Part shown: piece after piece, positions 48,400-55,807 of the stretch
How the letters are laid out: every line of letters starts with the position of its first letter
Numbering within the stretch: the first letter of the stretch is position 1
Assembly (NCBI RefSeq): GCF_002211305.1
Contig: NZ_LOKW01000028.1
Span: 186,001 to 250,000, forward strand
DNA from: Rhizobium sp. R634
GTDB taxonomy: Bacteria; Pseudomonadota; Alphaproteobacteria; Rhizobiales; Rhizobiaceae
Length of the DNA: 64,000 nucleotides
Reading direction: 5' to 3'
The notes under the pieces: generated by a model
Told to the model about the DNA's origin: nothing
What the model saw: the letters and a program-made list of their open reading frames with translations, nothing else
Database searches by the model: none
Translations under genes and position numbers: made by a program

Positions 48400-49122
48400 A
48401 TGAGATCTTGGTACGAGCGCTATGGAGTGTGGATCGCGCTCGCAGCTTTTGTTTTTATCAGCGTCATATCCTTTGCCGGTTTCAGTCAAACTCAGCAACT
48501 TTTGAAAATGACATGTTCGCCAGGCGATAAGGGCGATTGCTTCCGCCAATGGGTGTCGGCGACCAGTGGCTGGTTCGGCGGCGCGGTTACGTTCGCGACG
48601 CTGATATTTCTTTCGCGTCAAGTGAACGACATGCGGTTGCATCATCGCGAGACGATGAGGCACGCAACGCGCCCCGTTTATCTCCGGGCGCAACGACTCA
48701 AGGACGCCGTAAACTCTGCCAGAATAACGCTCAAACTTCTCAAACAGGTTATCCGAGAAGGCGATCAGGAAGCTCCCACAATGGATCTTCTTTTTTCGAT
48801 GATGGCGGGCCTCCGCTCGCTGCAAGAGCAGCTTTCTCGCCCGGAATTCGATAACTTTGAGAACGAAATAGGCTATGCCGGGATCGGTTCCGCCTTCATG
48901 CTACGCACCAATTTGCGTCCTGTACTTGAAATTGGAAACCTGTTGGTCGACGCCCTTAAGCATGATCCGCGTCAACAAATAAATGTTGCGGATTTTAAAC
49001 GCTTCAGAGGTCGGGCGGAGCCTCATGACTTCATGGAACTGTACTTCAGCAATGTCTTGGCGGAGGCTGATAAACAGATTGAGGCATGGGAAAGGACTAT
49101 GGAGGAGACAAAGCTCATCTGA
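48400..49122 (+). CDS. Hypothetical membrane protein with two transmembrane helices
   Basis: A 240-residue protein with hydrophobic helices at about 7-28 (GVWIALAAFVFISVISFAGF) and 54-70 (GWFGGAVTFATLIFLSRQV). The two cysteines between them (MTCSPGDKGDCFRQ) lie in the short loop and could pair. A long helical cytoplasmic part follows (about 75-240). ATG 48400 follows a GGGGGAA site. Lower GC than its neighbours and a position among broken genes suggest it belongs to the tRNA-linked island. No known family is recognised. Confidence 0.7.
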   Translation: MRSWYERYGVWIALAAFVFISVISFAGFSQTQQLLKMTCSPGDKGDCFRQWVSATSGWFGGAVTFATLIFLSRQVNDMRLHHRETMRHATRPVYLRAQRLKDAVNSARITLKLLKQVIREGDQEAPTMDLLFSMMAGLRSLQEQLSRPEFDNFENEIGYAGIGSAFMLRTNLRPVLEIGNLLVDALKHDPRQQINVADFKRFRGRAEPHDFMELYFSNVLAEADKQIEAWERTMEETKLI

Positions 49123-49129
49123 GCTCCCA

Positions 49130-49600
49130 TGTTCCAAACTACTTGGGCGATCGGGCAATGGTTGGCGCAAAGGCGGATGCGGCGCAGCAGCGGACGCCCG
49201 GCCTGGCCGACAGCTGGTTCGTTCGTCATCGCATCACTCCGCTGCTGCCGGCAGCGATACGCACACCAGAAAGTTTTGTCGATCCATGCCAGCACTCCGG
49301 CGTATGGTTTCAGATTTGGGTGGGTGGGAAATTCCGCGACGACGACCCGCCGTGCGATCGGCGTCGTCCTGATCGGAAAGCTGCCAGAAGTCGAACTCCT
49401 CCAGTGCGGCGCGGAAGTCGGGCCGCGCTATCGCCTCCGGCCTTTCGGTCAGCGCCACGATCATCGGCGCAAGCCTGCTCATGTCCCAGATGTCGACGTT
49501 GTCGCCATACAGCCGCGAGGCCGAGCAGCAGAGGCTTGCCCGCGAGGCGATGGCAAAACTCTCCAGAAAAATGTCGATAAAGAAGGCGCCAGGAACACAG
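49130..49600 (-). pseudogene. Decayed ORF of unknown function beside the tRNA gene
   Basis: On the minus strand, one frame has good coding character from about 49600 to 49400 (GDNVDIWDMSRLAPMIVALT and RPDFRAALEEFDFWQLSDQD), but no start codon of its own. From about 49400 the coding signal moves to another frame (VVVAEFPTHPNLKPYAGVLA, then WIDKTFWCAYRCR). So a frameshift and loss of the start are likely. The product is not recognised. Confidence 0.4.
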
Positions 49601-49650
49601 GCTAACCTGATGGTTAGCCACCCTCTAGGCGCCTTGAAGCAAGGGGAGGA

Positions 49651-49726
49651 TGGTGGGCCCGGAGGGACTCGAACCCCCAACCAAGCGGTTATGAGCCGCC
49701 GGCTCTAACCATTGAGCTACAGGCCC
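49651..49726 (-). tRNA. tRNA-Ile2 (anticodon CAU, presumed lysidine-modified)
   Basis: The 76-base gene folds as a standard cloverleaf: acceptor GGGCCTG with CGGGCCC, D stem GCTC/GAGC, anticodon stem GGCGG/CCGCT around CTCATAA, T stem GGGGG/CCCTC with a TTCGAGT loop, and an encoded CCA. The anticodon CAU would mean Met, but the stem and the GGTTAGAGC and CTTGGTT stretches resemble bacterial tRNA-Ile2 much more than elongator tRNA-Met. The 3' end faces a region of decayed genes. Confidence 0.88.
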
Positions 49727-49923
49727 TTGGCGCCGATGGTGGACGCGGGATGCCGGGGCAATGGTTCCCGCGGCACGGGTTCCGCTCTAACGCAAATTGC
49801 AGGGAGCCACAAGCGGAGAGCGCAAGCATCTGTGGACGATGCATATTTCGTGGGCAGGGCACTGGAACCTTGTCGCGCGGGCGACAATTATTGAGATCGT
49901 AGTCGATGAAGAGGGCGATCGCG

Positions 49924-50292
49924 ATGGTGGCTTCGAACAGTGCCGTGGTGCTCATCGTGGAAGATGAGCCGATAATCCGGTTCAATATCCTCGATGTGCT
50001 GGAGGATGTCGGCCATGTGGCGCTGGAGGCGGCGAATGCCGATGAGGCGCTGGTGGTGCTGAAGGGGAGGCAGGATGTCGATATTCTCTTCACCGACGTC
50101 AACATGGCAGGCTCGATGGACGGCATCCAGCTTGCCAAGCGCGTGCGGGCGATGCGGCCGAACATCGGCATCATCATCACCTCGGGCATGGTGCGGCTCG
50201 ATCCGATGGCTCTGCCCGCCAATACCGCCTTCCTGCCGAAGCCCTACATGCACGACACGCTGATTTCGACGATCGATTCCCTGATGACGTGA
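49924..50292 (+). CDS. Single-domain response regulator (CheY-like receiver)
   Basis: A 122-residue receiver domain without an output domain. The acidic pocket is Glu13/Asp14, the phospho-acceptor Asp58 (LFTDVNM), with Ser87 (ITSGM) and Lys106 (LPKPY) in their conserved places. It must work by protein contact. Unlike most, the T/S site is followed by GMVRLDP. The start at 49924 has AAGAGGG upstream; ATG 49906 would add six residues. No histidine kinase lies nearby. Confidence 0.9.
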   Translation: MVASNSAVVLIVEDEPIIRFNILDVLEDVGHVALEAANADEALVVLKGRQDVDILFTDVNMAGSMDGIQLAKRVRAMRPNIGIIITSGMVRLDPMALPANTAFLPKPYMHDTLISTIDSLMT

Positions 50293-50297
50293 CCGCG

Positions 50298-50342
50298 GCG
50301 CGCAGCCCTCCAAACCCTGTTGCGGGTTCCGGGGCTGCGCGC
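50298..50342. terminator. Bidirectional terminator between the receiver gene and cinS
   Basis: GCGCGCAGCCC (50298-50308) pairs with GGGCTGCGCGC (50332-50342); inside it AAACCC pairs with GGGTT. It sits in the 76-bp gap between two converging genes, with no long T run on either side. Confidence 0.6.
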
Positions 50343-50368
50343 GAGGCGGCCGGGAGGCATGCTCGTCT

Positions 50369-50587
50369 TCAGGCGCGGCGGGGGAGGACCGCGTCTTCAG
50401 CCGAGCCGCTCTTCAGCGCCTCATTTTCGTAGCGGGCCTTCTTCTCGTAGATGGTGAACAGCGCCATCGAGAGGAGATAGGAGAGGAAGGAATCTCCCAT
50501 CTGGGTGGCTATGTCTCGGGAGGCGAGAACGTGACGCTCCAGCGCGCCGAGATCTTTCTGGGTTGCGGTTTCAACGAGGCGGTTCAT
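50369..50587 (-). CDS. cinS: CinS, small quorum-sensing anti-repressor co-transcribed with cinI
   Basis: A 72-residue helical protein (MNRLVETATQKDLGALERHV) whose ATG overlaps the cinI stop (ATGA), with GGAG just upstream inside cinI. In R. leguminosarum, cinS is a small gene translated with cinI; CinS binds and blocks the repressor PraR and so relays cin quorum sensing to rai and rhi genes. Position, size, overlap and helical character fit that protein; identity is from context and not from a catalytic motif. Confidence 0.85.
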   Translation of the reverse strand: MNRLVETATQKDLGALERHVLASRDIATQMGDSFLSYLLSMALFTIYEKKARYENEALKSGSAEDAVLPRRA

Positions 50588-51249
50588 GCTGCCATCTCCA
50601 GGAATTGGGTCACGACCGAGCGAACCGGCACGTGCCTGACATAAAGGGGTAGGGTCAGGCCGAGGGCGGCGCGCATCTTGCGCAGCACGCGGTCCGACAC
50701 TTCGAAGGCGCCGCAGCAGACGGGATACTTGCCGTATCCGTCGGCGCGGCCGAGTTCTTCCACTTCGGCCCCGGCGCGCTTGTAGACGCGCTTGAGGTGG
50801 GGTTCGTAATTGGAAATCATCGTATGGATGCCGTGCTCCAGCGCGCATTCGCACAGCGCAAGCAGCAGCATGGAGAAGGCCCGGCCGGCATCGATCTGCG
50901 GGAAGTCTTTAGCGATCGCTTCCTCGTCGATGCACATGCGCGTGCCTTCCCATATGCCGGGGGCGACGAGCTCGGCAGCGGCCGGGAACGTCTCGCGGAA
51001 GACGTCGTAGAGAAGCGTCGGGCCGGTCGTCGGCATCAGGCGCATGCCGCCGTAGAGACGGGTGCGGCTGTCGTTGCACCAGACAAGATAGGCGGGGGAG
51101 AGGGAGTCGTAGCTGTCGCGCTCGTAGGGGCCGATCACCGGAACGTCCCAGCCGAGCGTATCGGCGAAGATCTTCTTGCGCAGGCGAAACAACTGGTCGA
51201 GTACGGCGGCGTATTTCTGATACTCATGTGCCTGAATGATAACGAACAT
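50584..51249 (-). CDS. cinI: N-acyl-homoserine-lactone synthase CinI
   Basis: A 221-residue LuxI-family enzyme that joins an acyl chain from acyl-ACP to S-adenosylmethionine to make a homoserine lactone. All invariant residues are present at the canonical places: Arg24, Phe28, Trp34, Asp45, Asp48, Arg70, Glu101 and Arg104 (EGTRMCIDE). The order cinR-cinI-cinS and the sequence fit CinI, whose product in R. leguminosarum is N-(3-hydroxy-7-cis-tetradecenoyl)-homoserine lactone, the bacteriocin small. GGAGGGC lies before ATG 51249; a start 7 codons upstream is less likely. Confidence 0.94.
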   Translation of the reverse strand: MFVIIQAHEYQKYAAVLDQLFRLRKKIFADTLGWDVPVIGPYERDSYDSLSPAYLVWCNDSRTRLYGGMRLMPTTGPTLLYDVFRETFPAAAELVAPGIWEGTRMCIDEEAIAKDFPQIDAGRAFSMLLLALCECALEHGIHTMISNYEPHLKRVYKRAGAEVEELGRADGYGKYPVCCGAFEVSDRVLRKMRAALGLTLPLYVRHVPVRSVVTQFLEMAA

Positions 51250-51316
51250 TTTGCCCTCCAGCGTTTGCAAGTCCGTGGGGAGCAGAATGGTCCAGACGGC
51301 GGGGATCGGAAATTCC

Positions 51317-51343
51317 CTCAGATGAGCCCCCTCAGATGGGGGG
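51317..51343 (-). promoter_or_regulatory. Candidate cin box upstream of cinI
   Basis: Two direct copies of CTCAGATG (51317-51324 and 51331-51338) are 14 bp apart. The second is part of the palindrome CCCCC-TCAGAT-GGGGG (51327-51342). It lies 68-94 bp upstream of the cinI start, where CinR is expected to bind. Confidence 0.5.
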
Positions 51344-51465
51344 ATTAGCCCAAAAGTATGAGGATTGGCGTCCGGACATGCGCAAGCGAGGCGCGAAAGC
51401 GCGGCGGCAATCTCAAATATCGCGACGCTCTTGAACCGACGCCTGCGAAATCGGATTCGGATCTT

Positions 51466-52191
51466 TTAAGGATTGATGATGCGCAGTTGCACGGCCCGCG
51501 AGGCGGCCGCCGAAATCGTGGCGCAGCCGAGCTTGAAGCGGGCGGTCTTCAGGTAATCGCGCGTGGTGTGCTCGGAGATGCCCAGAATGACCGAGATGTC
51601 CTTGTAATCCTTGCCGAGGGCGGTCCAGTGCAGGCACTCGATCTCGCGCGGCGACAATGTCGGCACCGGATCGTTCTCGCCGTGAAGCTCGTAGACGGCC
51701 TTGCGGTGGATCAGGTGGGCGATTTCGATCCATTCGTTGCGGCAGCGGCGGACCAGTTCGTTCCATTCCTCGGCCGGGATGCGGGCGTTCAACGACAGGA
51801 GGGCGCGGCGCTGCGCCTTGTCGGCCACGGGGATGGAATAGCCGTTGCCGCCGATGCCGTGCTTCTGGGCGTCGACCAGCATGGCATAGGCTTCCGGCGT
51901 CGGCTCGACCTCGCTCCAGTCGAAGGGCAACTGGCGCTCGAAGCCCTGCTTGACGATCGGATCGACCTTCACATAGCTGTTCAGGAGGTAGCGGGAGACC
52001 CAGGCATCCGGATAGGTGGTGCGCACGAAGGGGGAATCGATCTTGCTCGCGATCGTCTGGGCAAGATGGTAGGTGACGAAATCGAGGGCATATTCGGCCT
52101 GCAGAATGCGGATGGCAGCATCCACATTGGCCGCTGCCTTGATCTGTTCGAAGGTGGACTCGAACTTTTCGCTGTATGTATTCTCGGTCAT
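51466..52191 (-). CDS. cinR: LuxR-family quorum-sensing regulator CinR
   Basis: A 241-residue regulator with an N-terminal acyl-homoserine-lactone binding domain (about 15-160; SVPVADKAQRRALLSLNARI-like end) and a C-terminal LuxR helix-turn-helix (about 175-235; PTLSPREIECLHWTALGKDY, then KDISVILGISEHTTRDYLKT). With its ligand it activates cinI. It is upstream of cinI on the same strand with 216 bp between. ATG 52191 with GGGGCAG upstream gives a normal length; the longer frame from 52272 adds 27 residues over palindromic DNA. Confidence 0.93.
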   Translation of the reverse strand: MTENTYSEKFESTFEQIKAAANVDAAIRILQAEYALDFVTYHLAQTIASKIDSPFVRTTYPDAWVSRYLLNSYVKVDPIVKQGFERQLPFDWSEVEPTPEAYAMLVDAQKHGIGGNGYSIPVADKAQRRALLSLNARIPAEEWNELVRRCRNEWIEIAHLIHRKAVYELHGENDPVPTLSPREIECLHWTALGKDYKDISVILGISEHTTRDYLKTARFKLGCATISAAASRAVQLRIINP

Positions 52192-52221
52192 TTCAACTGC
52201 CCCAATTCCCTCAATCCTACC

Positions 52222-52264
52222 GTGAGCACCCTCACAAATACAAGGCATCCCCACATATGCGGGG
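52222..52264. promoter_or_regulatory. Two palindromes in the cinR upstream region
   Basis: GTGAG-CACC-CTCAC (52222-52235) is a perfect inverted repeat. CCCCACATATGCGGGG (52249-52264) is a palindrome with one mismatched pair. They lie between cinR and the divergent small gene at 52315, so a regulator bound here could affect both. Confidence 0.45.
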
Positions 52265-52314
52265 AATGACAATCCGGGCTCCGTCTGTTAGCGCCTTGCA
52301 TGAGGAGGCCTCAT

Positions 52315-52509
52315 ATGGACAGCAAGAGACCGTTCGAGATTGCCGAATGCCGACAGGCCGCCAAAGGCCTGAAATCCAGCTGGCAGGACATGGCAGGCTC
52401 CGAAGCGCTGATCCGCGCCCTCGTGGCCGAACGCAACGGCGATACCCCGCTGGCGCTGTTCTGGACCGAGGTTCACCGGGCGCTTTGCGAGGAAAACAAA
52501 GCCTTCTGA
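52315..52509 (+). CDS. Small hypothetical protein (64 aa) divergent from cinR
   Basis: A 64-residue protein (MDSKRPFEIAECRQAAKGLK) that is helical and moderately basic, with LALFWTEVHRALCEENKAF at the end. GAGGAGG 7-8 bases upstream supports ATG 52315. It shares its upstream region with cinR. No family is recognised. Confidence 0.6.
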   Translation: MDSKRPFEIAECRQAAKGLKSSWQDMAGSEALIRALVAERNGDTPLALFWTEVHRALCEENKAF

Positions 52510-52930
52510 CAAGGCTTGGCTGCCTCGGCGGTATCAGGCTTTTCCCCGAAATAAACAGATCGATCGGTGCCGGGCCAAGATGAATCCGTGCTTCGCGCAT
52601 GAGCCCGTTTTCATGTCTATCCGTTTCCGATTTTGCGAAGAGAGTGTCGAGCGGCAATGTCTCGGGCGGGTCGGAGGGGAGCGCATAGTCCCTGGATTTG
52701 TGCCGATATGCTTGACGAAGCGTTTCCAGCGAGAGCAGCGGTGCCTATGAAAGCGGCTGCATTGTGCCATTTTAGGCGTTTTGCTCGATGTGGGCGGCGC
52801 TCATCATCCGCGTGACTGTGGCGTCGTGCGGCTGATTCTGTGTGCTATGCCACGCAGAAAGAGGTCCGCCTGCCGGTCTTCTTTACCGGCAGGCCGCGAC
52901 CTCTCTCTTGAAGCGGGCGATGGATAAAGG
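52510..52930. other. 421-bp gene-free region after the small gene
   Basis: Several short frames exist on both strands but none has consistent codon bias or ribosome site. The right end contains the strong hairpin at 52858-52911. Confidence 0.5.
52858..52911 (-). terminator. Strong hairpin, terminator of the DUF2934 unit
   Basis: AGAGGTC..GCCTGCCGGT pairs with ACCGGCAGGC..GACCTCT around a CTTCTTT loop, with a small internal bulge. On the minus strand the stem is followed by TTTCTGCG. It lies 20 bp after the stop of the gene ending at 52931. Confidence 0.75.
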
Positions 52931-53170
52931 TCAGCCGACCTTCGTCGAAGGATCGATCCAGTCCTGGCTCGGCAGTTCCGGGCGCGGCGGCTTGGGGCGG
53001 AATTTCACCAGCACCTCGCGGCCGTCGATCGAGGCTTGCGTGCGTTCCAGCGCATCGCGTTCGGCAACCGCCTGGCGCCAGTGCTCGTTCTCACGCCCGT
53101 GCGGATGGCCCTGTTCTTCCCAGATCGCGTAGGCTCTCTTGCTGATCCATTCGTGGCGTCTGTCGCTCAT
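52931..53170 (-). CDS. DUF2934 domain-containing protein
   Basis: A 79-residue protein with the DUF2934 core ISKRAYAIWEEQGHPHGRENEHW (about 8-30). Small proteins of this family are frequent in rhizobia and their role is unknown; the rest is charged and Pro-rich. The ATG at 53170 follows GAACGGATCA; the longer frame (53206) would overlap the next gene. Confidence 0.88.
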   Translation of the reverse strand: MSDRRHEWISKRAYAIWEEQGHPHGRENEHWRQAVAERDALERTQASIDGREVLVKFRPKPPRPELPSQDWIDPSTKVG

Positions 53171-53186
53171 TGATCCGTTCCGTTCT

Positions 53187-53402
53187 TCAGGGGCGTTCGT
53201 CGACAATTTTGTCCTCGGAAACCGGCGCGCGGCGCTTGGCCGCCATCAGCAGGTCGAGTTCGATCGAGGACGGCCCGAAGCGGGTGAACAGGCTCTCGGC
53301 CTGGTCGCTTTGCAGGCCGTATTTGGAAGCGAATTCGTCAAGGCTATAGGGGCGGCCGCGCACGATTCTGCTTCGGCGCTCCGGTTCACGGATTTGCGTC
53401 AT
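53187..53402 (-). CDS. DUF3606-like small protein
   Basis: A 71-residue protein (MTQIREPERRSRIVRGRPYS) with a helical core LDEFASKYGLQSDQAESLFTRFGPSSIELDLLMAAKRR, similar in form to DUF3606 proteins (short helix, [F/Y]xxKYGLS-like turn, xALFxRFGxS). Function unknown. It lies 16 bp upstream of the DUF2934 gene on the same strand, so they are likely one unit. Confidence 0.65.
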   Translation of the reverse strand: MTQIREPERRSRIVRGRPYSLDEFASKYGLQSDQAESLFTRFGPSSIELDLLMAAKRRAPVSEDKIVDERP

Positions 53403-53763
53403 TGGTGATAACCCCAGTCGGTTCGGCGATTGTGAGAACAAAACAAATTACAGCGGCAAAAGTTCCGTGAATTTTCAGGGTTTTTCAGGCCTGTTGAGCC
53501 GTTTTGAAGCGCCTATTCGGCCGTGGCATAGATTTTTAAGAATGGTGGCGGCGGAGAAAATTTCGACTAAAACATGCAAGAATATCAGCGCGTTATGGAA
53601 ACGGCTTCCTGATGCGCCGAGAAATGGGCTTTACCCCGGCGTGTTACTCTATAGAATCAATCGTGTTATTCGGTTCGCAGGGGGCAGCAAAACGCTCCGT
53701 TCCCCGCGTTGGCGCGACCGATACCGGAGGACTTTGGCTTCAATCCATCAAGAGGAGACAGAC
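53403..53763. other. 361-bp gene-free region between divergent small genes
   Basis: The stretch is less GC-rich than its neighbours and carries the promoters of both flanking genes. An in-frame extension of the next gene to 53467 has no coding character. Confidence 0.5.
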
Positions 53764-54147
53764 ATGATGAATGCCCTGCCGCCACTTCATGACGGCCACG
53801 CGCCGTTCAACCTCCAGCAGCTGTTTCGCGAAGCGCTTTACGCCTTCGAGGAATGGGACAGCGAATTGACCGAACCGATCGTCACGCATGAGGGACGCGT
53901 CATCCCCATCAGCTTCGTTTTCGAAGCCATGCGCGAATGCACCGACATCGTGCCGATGAACATCGTCGGCGCCGTCACCGAGCGGCTGACCAAGCCGTGG
54001 GAGGGCGAAGGCCCGCTCGACCAGATGACCTTCTCGACGGCAGCGCGCGTGATGCGCGTGCTCGTGCGCAAGCGTCTCCTCGTCAATGGCACGCCGGACC
54101 CCGTCGCCGTTTCGGCTCATACGGCCGAAGACCAGAACCGCGACTGA
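53764..54147 (+). CDS. Conserved hypothetical protein
   Basis: A 127-residue acidic protein with a compact helical layout (FNLQQLFREALYAFEEWDSE, then SFVFEAMRECTDIVPMNIVG and FSTAARVMRVLVRKR). It has clear codon bias. GAGGAGACA precedes the ATG; ATG 53767 is equally possible. Family and function are unknown to me. Confidence 0.7.
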   Translation: MMNALPPLHDGHAPFNLQQLFREALYAFEEWDSELTEPIVTHEGRVIPISFVFEAMRECTDIVPMNIVGAVTERLTKPWEGEGPLDQMTFSTAARVMRVLVRKRLLVNGTPDPVAVSAHTAEDQNRD

Positions 54148-54268
54148 CAGACGAAGGGTCGCGGCCAAGGCTGCGATCCTTTTCCGCCTCCTGGCGGAAC
54201 CTCGCTCATTCCAGGCCGTTTATTCGGATAGATACGGCCACATCAAGCGATGGCCGAGGAATGGCACC

Positions 54269-54682
54269 ATGCTGAAATCCATCGTTCACGAAATCATCGG
54301 CACGCCTCGCCGCGAGCCGGATCTTCCGCAATCGCTCGAGCAGTTTCGCGACAGAAAGCGGGTGCTGATCATCTTTGCCGACGCGCAGGACGATCGCGCC
54401 CTCATTCAGGACGAATGGCTGCGCAAGGCGCAGATGCGTCTCATCGAAGAAGACGTCGAAGTGTTCAGCATCGCCGGCGGCGGCGCGTTTGCGCTGTTCG
54501 ACGACGAATGGGAACTCGATGCCGACGATATCCGAGAGCGGCTGCAGGGGCCGCCGTCGGGCGAGTTCGGGCTGATCCTGGTCGGCCGCGACGGCGCTGT
54601 GAAGCTGCGCTCCAGCGAGCCGCGCACGGCGGAAGAGATCTTCGAAGCATTCGAGATCCTGCCGAAGAAGACGCCCTGGTAA
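54269..54682 (+). CDS. DUF4174 domain-containing protein
   Basis: A 137-residue protein with a thioredoxin-like layout typical of DUF4174: a strand KRVLIIFADAQDDRALIQDE with no CxxC, then EDVEVFSIAGGGAFAL, and the ending GEFGLILVGRDGAVKLRSSEPRTAEEIFE. Members resemble the substrate-specific peroxiredoxin scaffold without the active cysteines. The start ATG 54269 follows CCGAGGAATGG. It is 121 bp from the previous gene. Confidence 0.85.
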   Translation: MLKSIVHEIIGTPRREPDLPQSLEQFRDRKRVLIIFADAQDDRALIQDEWLRKAQMRLIEEDVEVFSIAGGGAFALFDDEWELDADDIRERLQGPPSGEFGLILVGRDGAVKLRSSEPRTAEEIFEAFEILPKKTPW

Positions 54683-54728
54683 TATTCAAGATTGCATTGG
54701 AAGGGTGGGGGCGGCGACGCTGCCGACT

Positions 54729-54831
54729 AAAGCGTGTCGCGATCTTTCAGATTCGCGTCACGCTTTAGGTCTTTGTTTTTGCGCATGTCTTTATCACAAA
54801 ACCGCTGCACACTTTTGCGAGACATGCTCTA
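54729..54831. repeat. Dispersed ~100-bp rhizobial repeat (copy 2)
   Basis: AAGCGTGTCGCGATCTTTC at the start and GCGAGACATGCTCTA at the end. It shares most of its length with 35356-35460. It ends 4 bp before the stop codon of the GntR gene. Confidence 0.75.
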
Positions 54832-54834
54832 TCT

Positions 54835-55551
54835 TCAAAGCTCGAAGGCTTCCTTGAGGCCGAGACTCTTGCGCTCGCGCAGGTCGAGATCGGCCTCGAT
54901 GTGGGCGATGTGATGCAGCATCAGCTGACAGGCGCGGTCAAGCTCTTTGCTTTCGATCGCCGCTATGATGTCGCCATGTTCCGAATGGCCGCAACTCGAG
55001 GCGGTCGACTGGCCGTAGAGCGCGATGACCAGCGACGAGCGGGCGACGAGTTCTTCCATGAAGCGCTGCATGATCGCATTGCCTGAAATTTCCGCCAGCA
55101 TGAGATGGAAATCGCCCGACGCCTTGATTTCGGCGCGGCGCGCCGTCTGGCCGCGTTCGCTCATCAGGCGGCCTTCTTCCAGCAGAAGCTGTTTCAGTTG
55201 CTTGATATCGGCAGGGGTGATGTGGGCCGCGGCTTCGCGCAGGATACCGGGCTCGACGAGGCGGCGGGCGGCAAAGATCTGGCGCGCTTCCTCGGGCGAG
55301 GGGTAGGCGACGAAGGCGCCGCGGTTTTTCTCGACGCTGACGAGGCCTTCATAGGAGAGTGCCTGCAGGGCGGCGCGCGCGAGCGTGCGGCTGACATTGA
55401 AGAGATTGCCGACATCGCTTTCGGAAAGCTTGGTGCCGGGAGAAAGCCTGCGCTCGACGATCGCCTCGCGAATGGCGTCGCGAATCTGTTGCGCGCCGGT
55501 TTCGGCGGTATCTTCCTGCATGGCCTTGGCGGCGGATTTCATGAATTTCAT
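54835..55551 (-). CDS. GntR family (FCD subfamily) transcriptional regulator
   Basis: A 238-residue regulator. The N-terminal winged helix-turn-helix (about 15-80) shows RRLSPGTKLSESDVGNLFNV, then SRTLARAALQALSYEGLVSV. The C-terminal FCD effector domain (about 90-220) carries metal-binding His in DFHLMLAEISGN and HGDIIAAI. It is divergent from an ABC transporter operon and likely controls it, sensing the substrate or a product. I chose ATG 55551 (MKFMKSAAKAM); MKSA at 55542 is the alternative. Confidence 0.93.
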   Translation of the reverse strand: MKFMKSAAKAMQEDTAETGAQQIRDAIREAIVERRLSPGTKLSESDVGNLFNVSRTLARAALQALSYEGLVSVEKNRGAFVAYPSPEEARQIFAARRLVEPGILREAAAHITPADIKQLKQLLLEEGRLMSERGQTARRAEIKASGDFHLMLAEISGNAIMQRFMEELVARSSLVIALYGQSTASSCGHSEHGDIIAAIESKELDRACQLMLHHIAHIEADLDLRERKSLGLKEAFEL

Positions 55552-55626
55552 TCCCTGATGGCGGGCAAACCATATCCGGCTTCGCGGCAAAAGTTAAACG
55601 GAATTTGTGCCCGAAGTGACGATCAA

Positions 55627-55638
55627 ATTGTATACGAT
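55627..55638. promoter_or_regulatory. Candidate GntR/FCD operator
   Basis: ATTGTATACGAT is a palindrome with one mismatched pair, with centre GTATAC, matching the TTGTATACAA-type sites of FCD-family regulators. It lies between the GntR start and the transporter start. Confidence 0.6.
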
Positions 55639-55807
55639 CTTTTGCACGAATTGAGCACGATAGCCTAAATCATGTGCAGACGAAGTTCTGCTCGTCTTTT
55701 GCTCTTGCAGGTGTGTGGGACATAAAATCTTTTATCTGCAATGGCTTGAGGCGCCTCCCTGGGATTTGGCACGGCAGATGCATCCTCTTCTCCAAACAGG
55801 GGAAGGC

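Noticed and set aside
46000..49650. Direct repeat of the tRNA-Ile2 3' end (attL/attR)
   Set aside because: I looked for a copy of the 3' tRNA sequence to the left of the gene and saw none, so an insertion boundary cannot be fixed.
49234..49680. Minus-strand frame starting MGVRVPPGPPSSP
   Set aside because: Its start is inside the tRNA-Ile2 T arm, a well-known source of false starts. Only the later part may be a decayed gene, listed as a pseudogene.
49651..49726. tRNA-Met (elongator) for the CAU gene
   Set aside because: The stem and loop around the anticodon and the variable region are those of tRNA-Ile2, which reads AUA after lysidine modification.
52534..52770. Short minus-strand ORF in the 52.5-52.9 kb gap
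   Set aside because: No ribosome site and no consistent codon use; frames on both strands are equally open.
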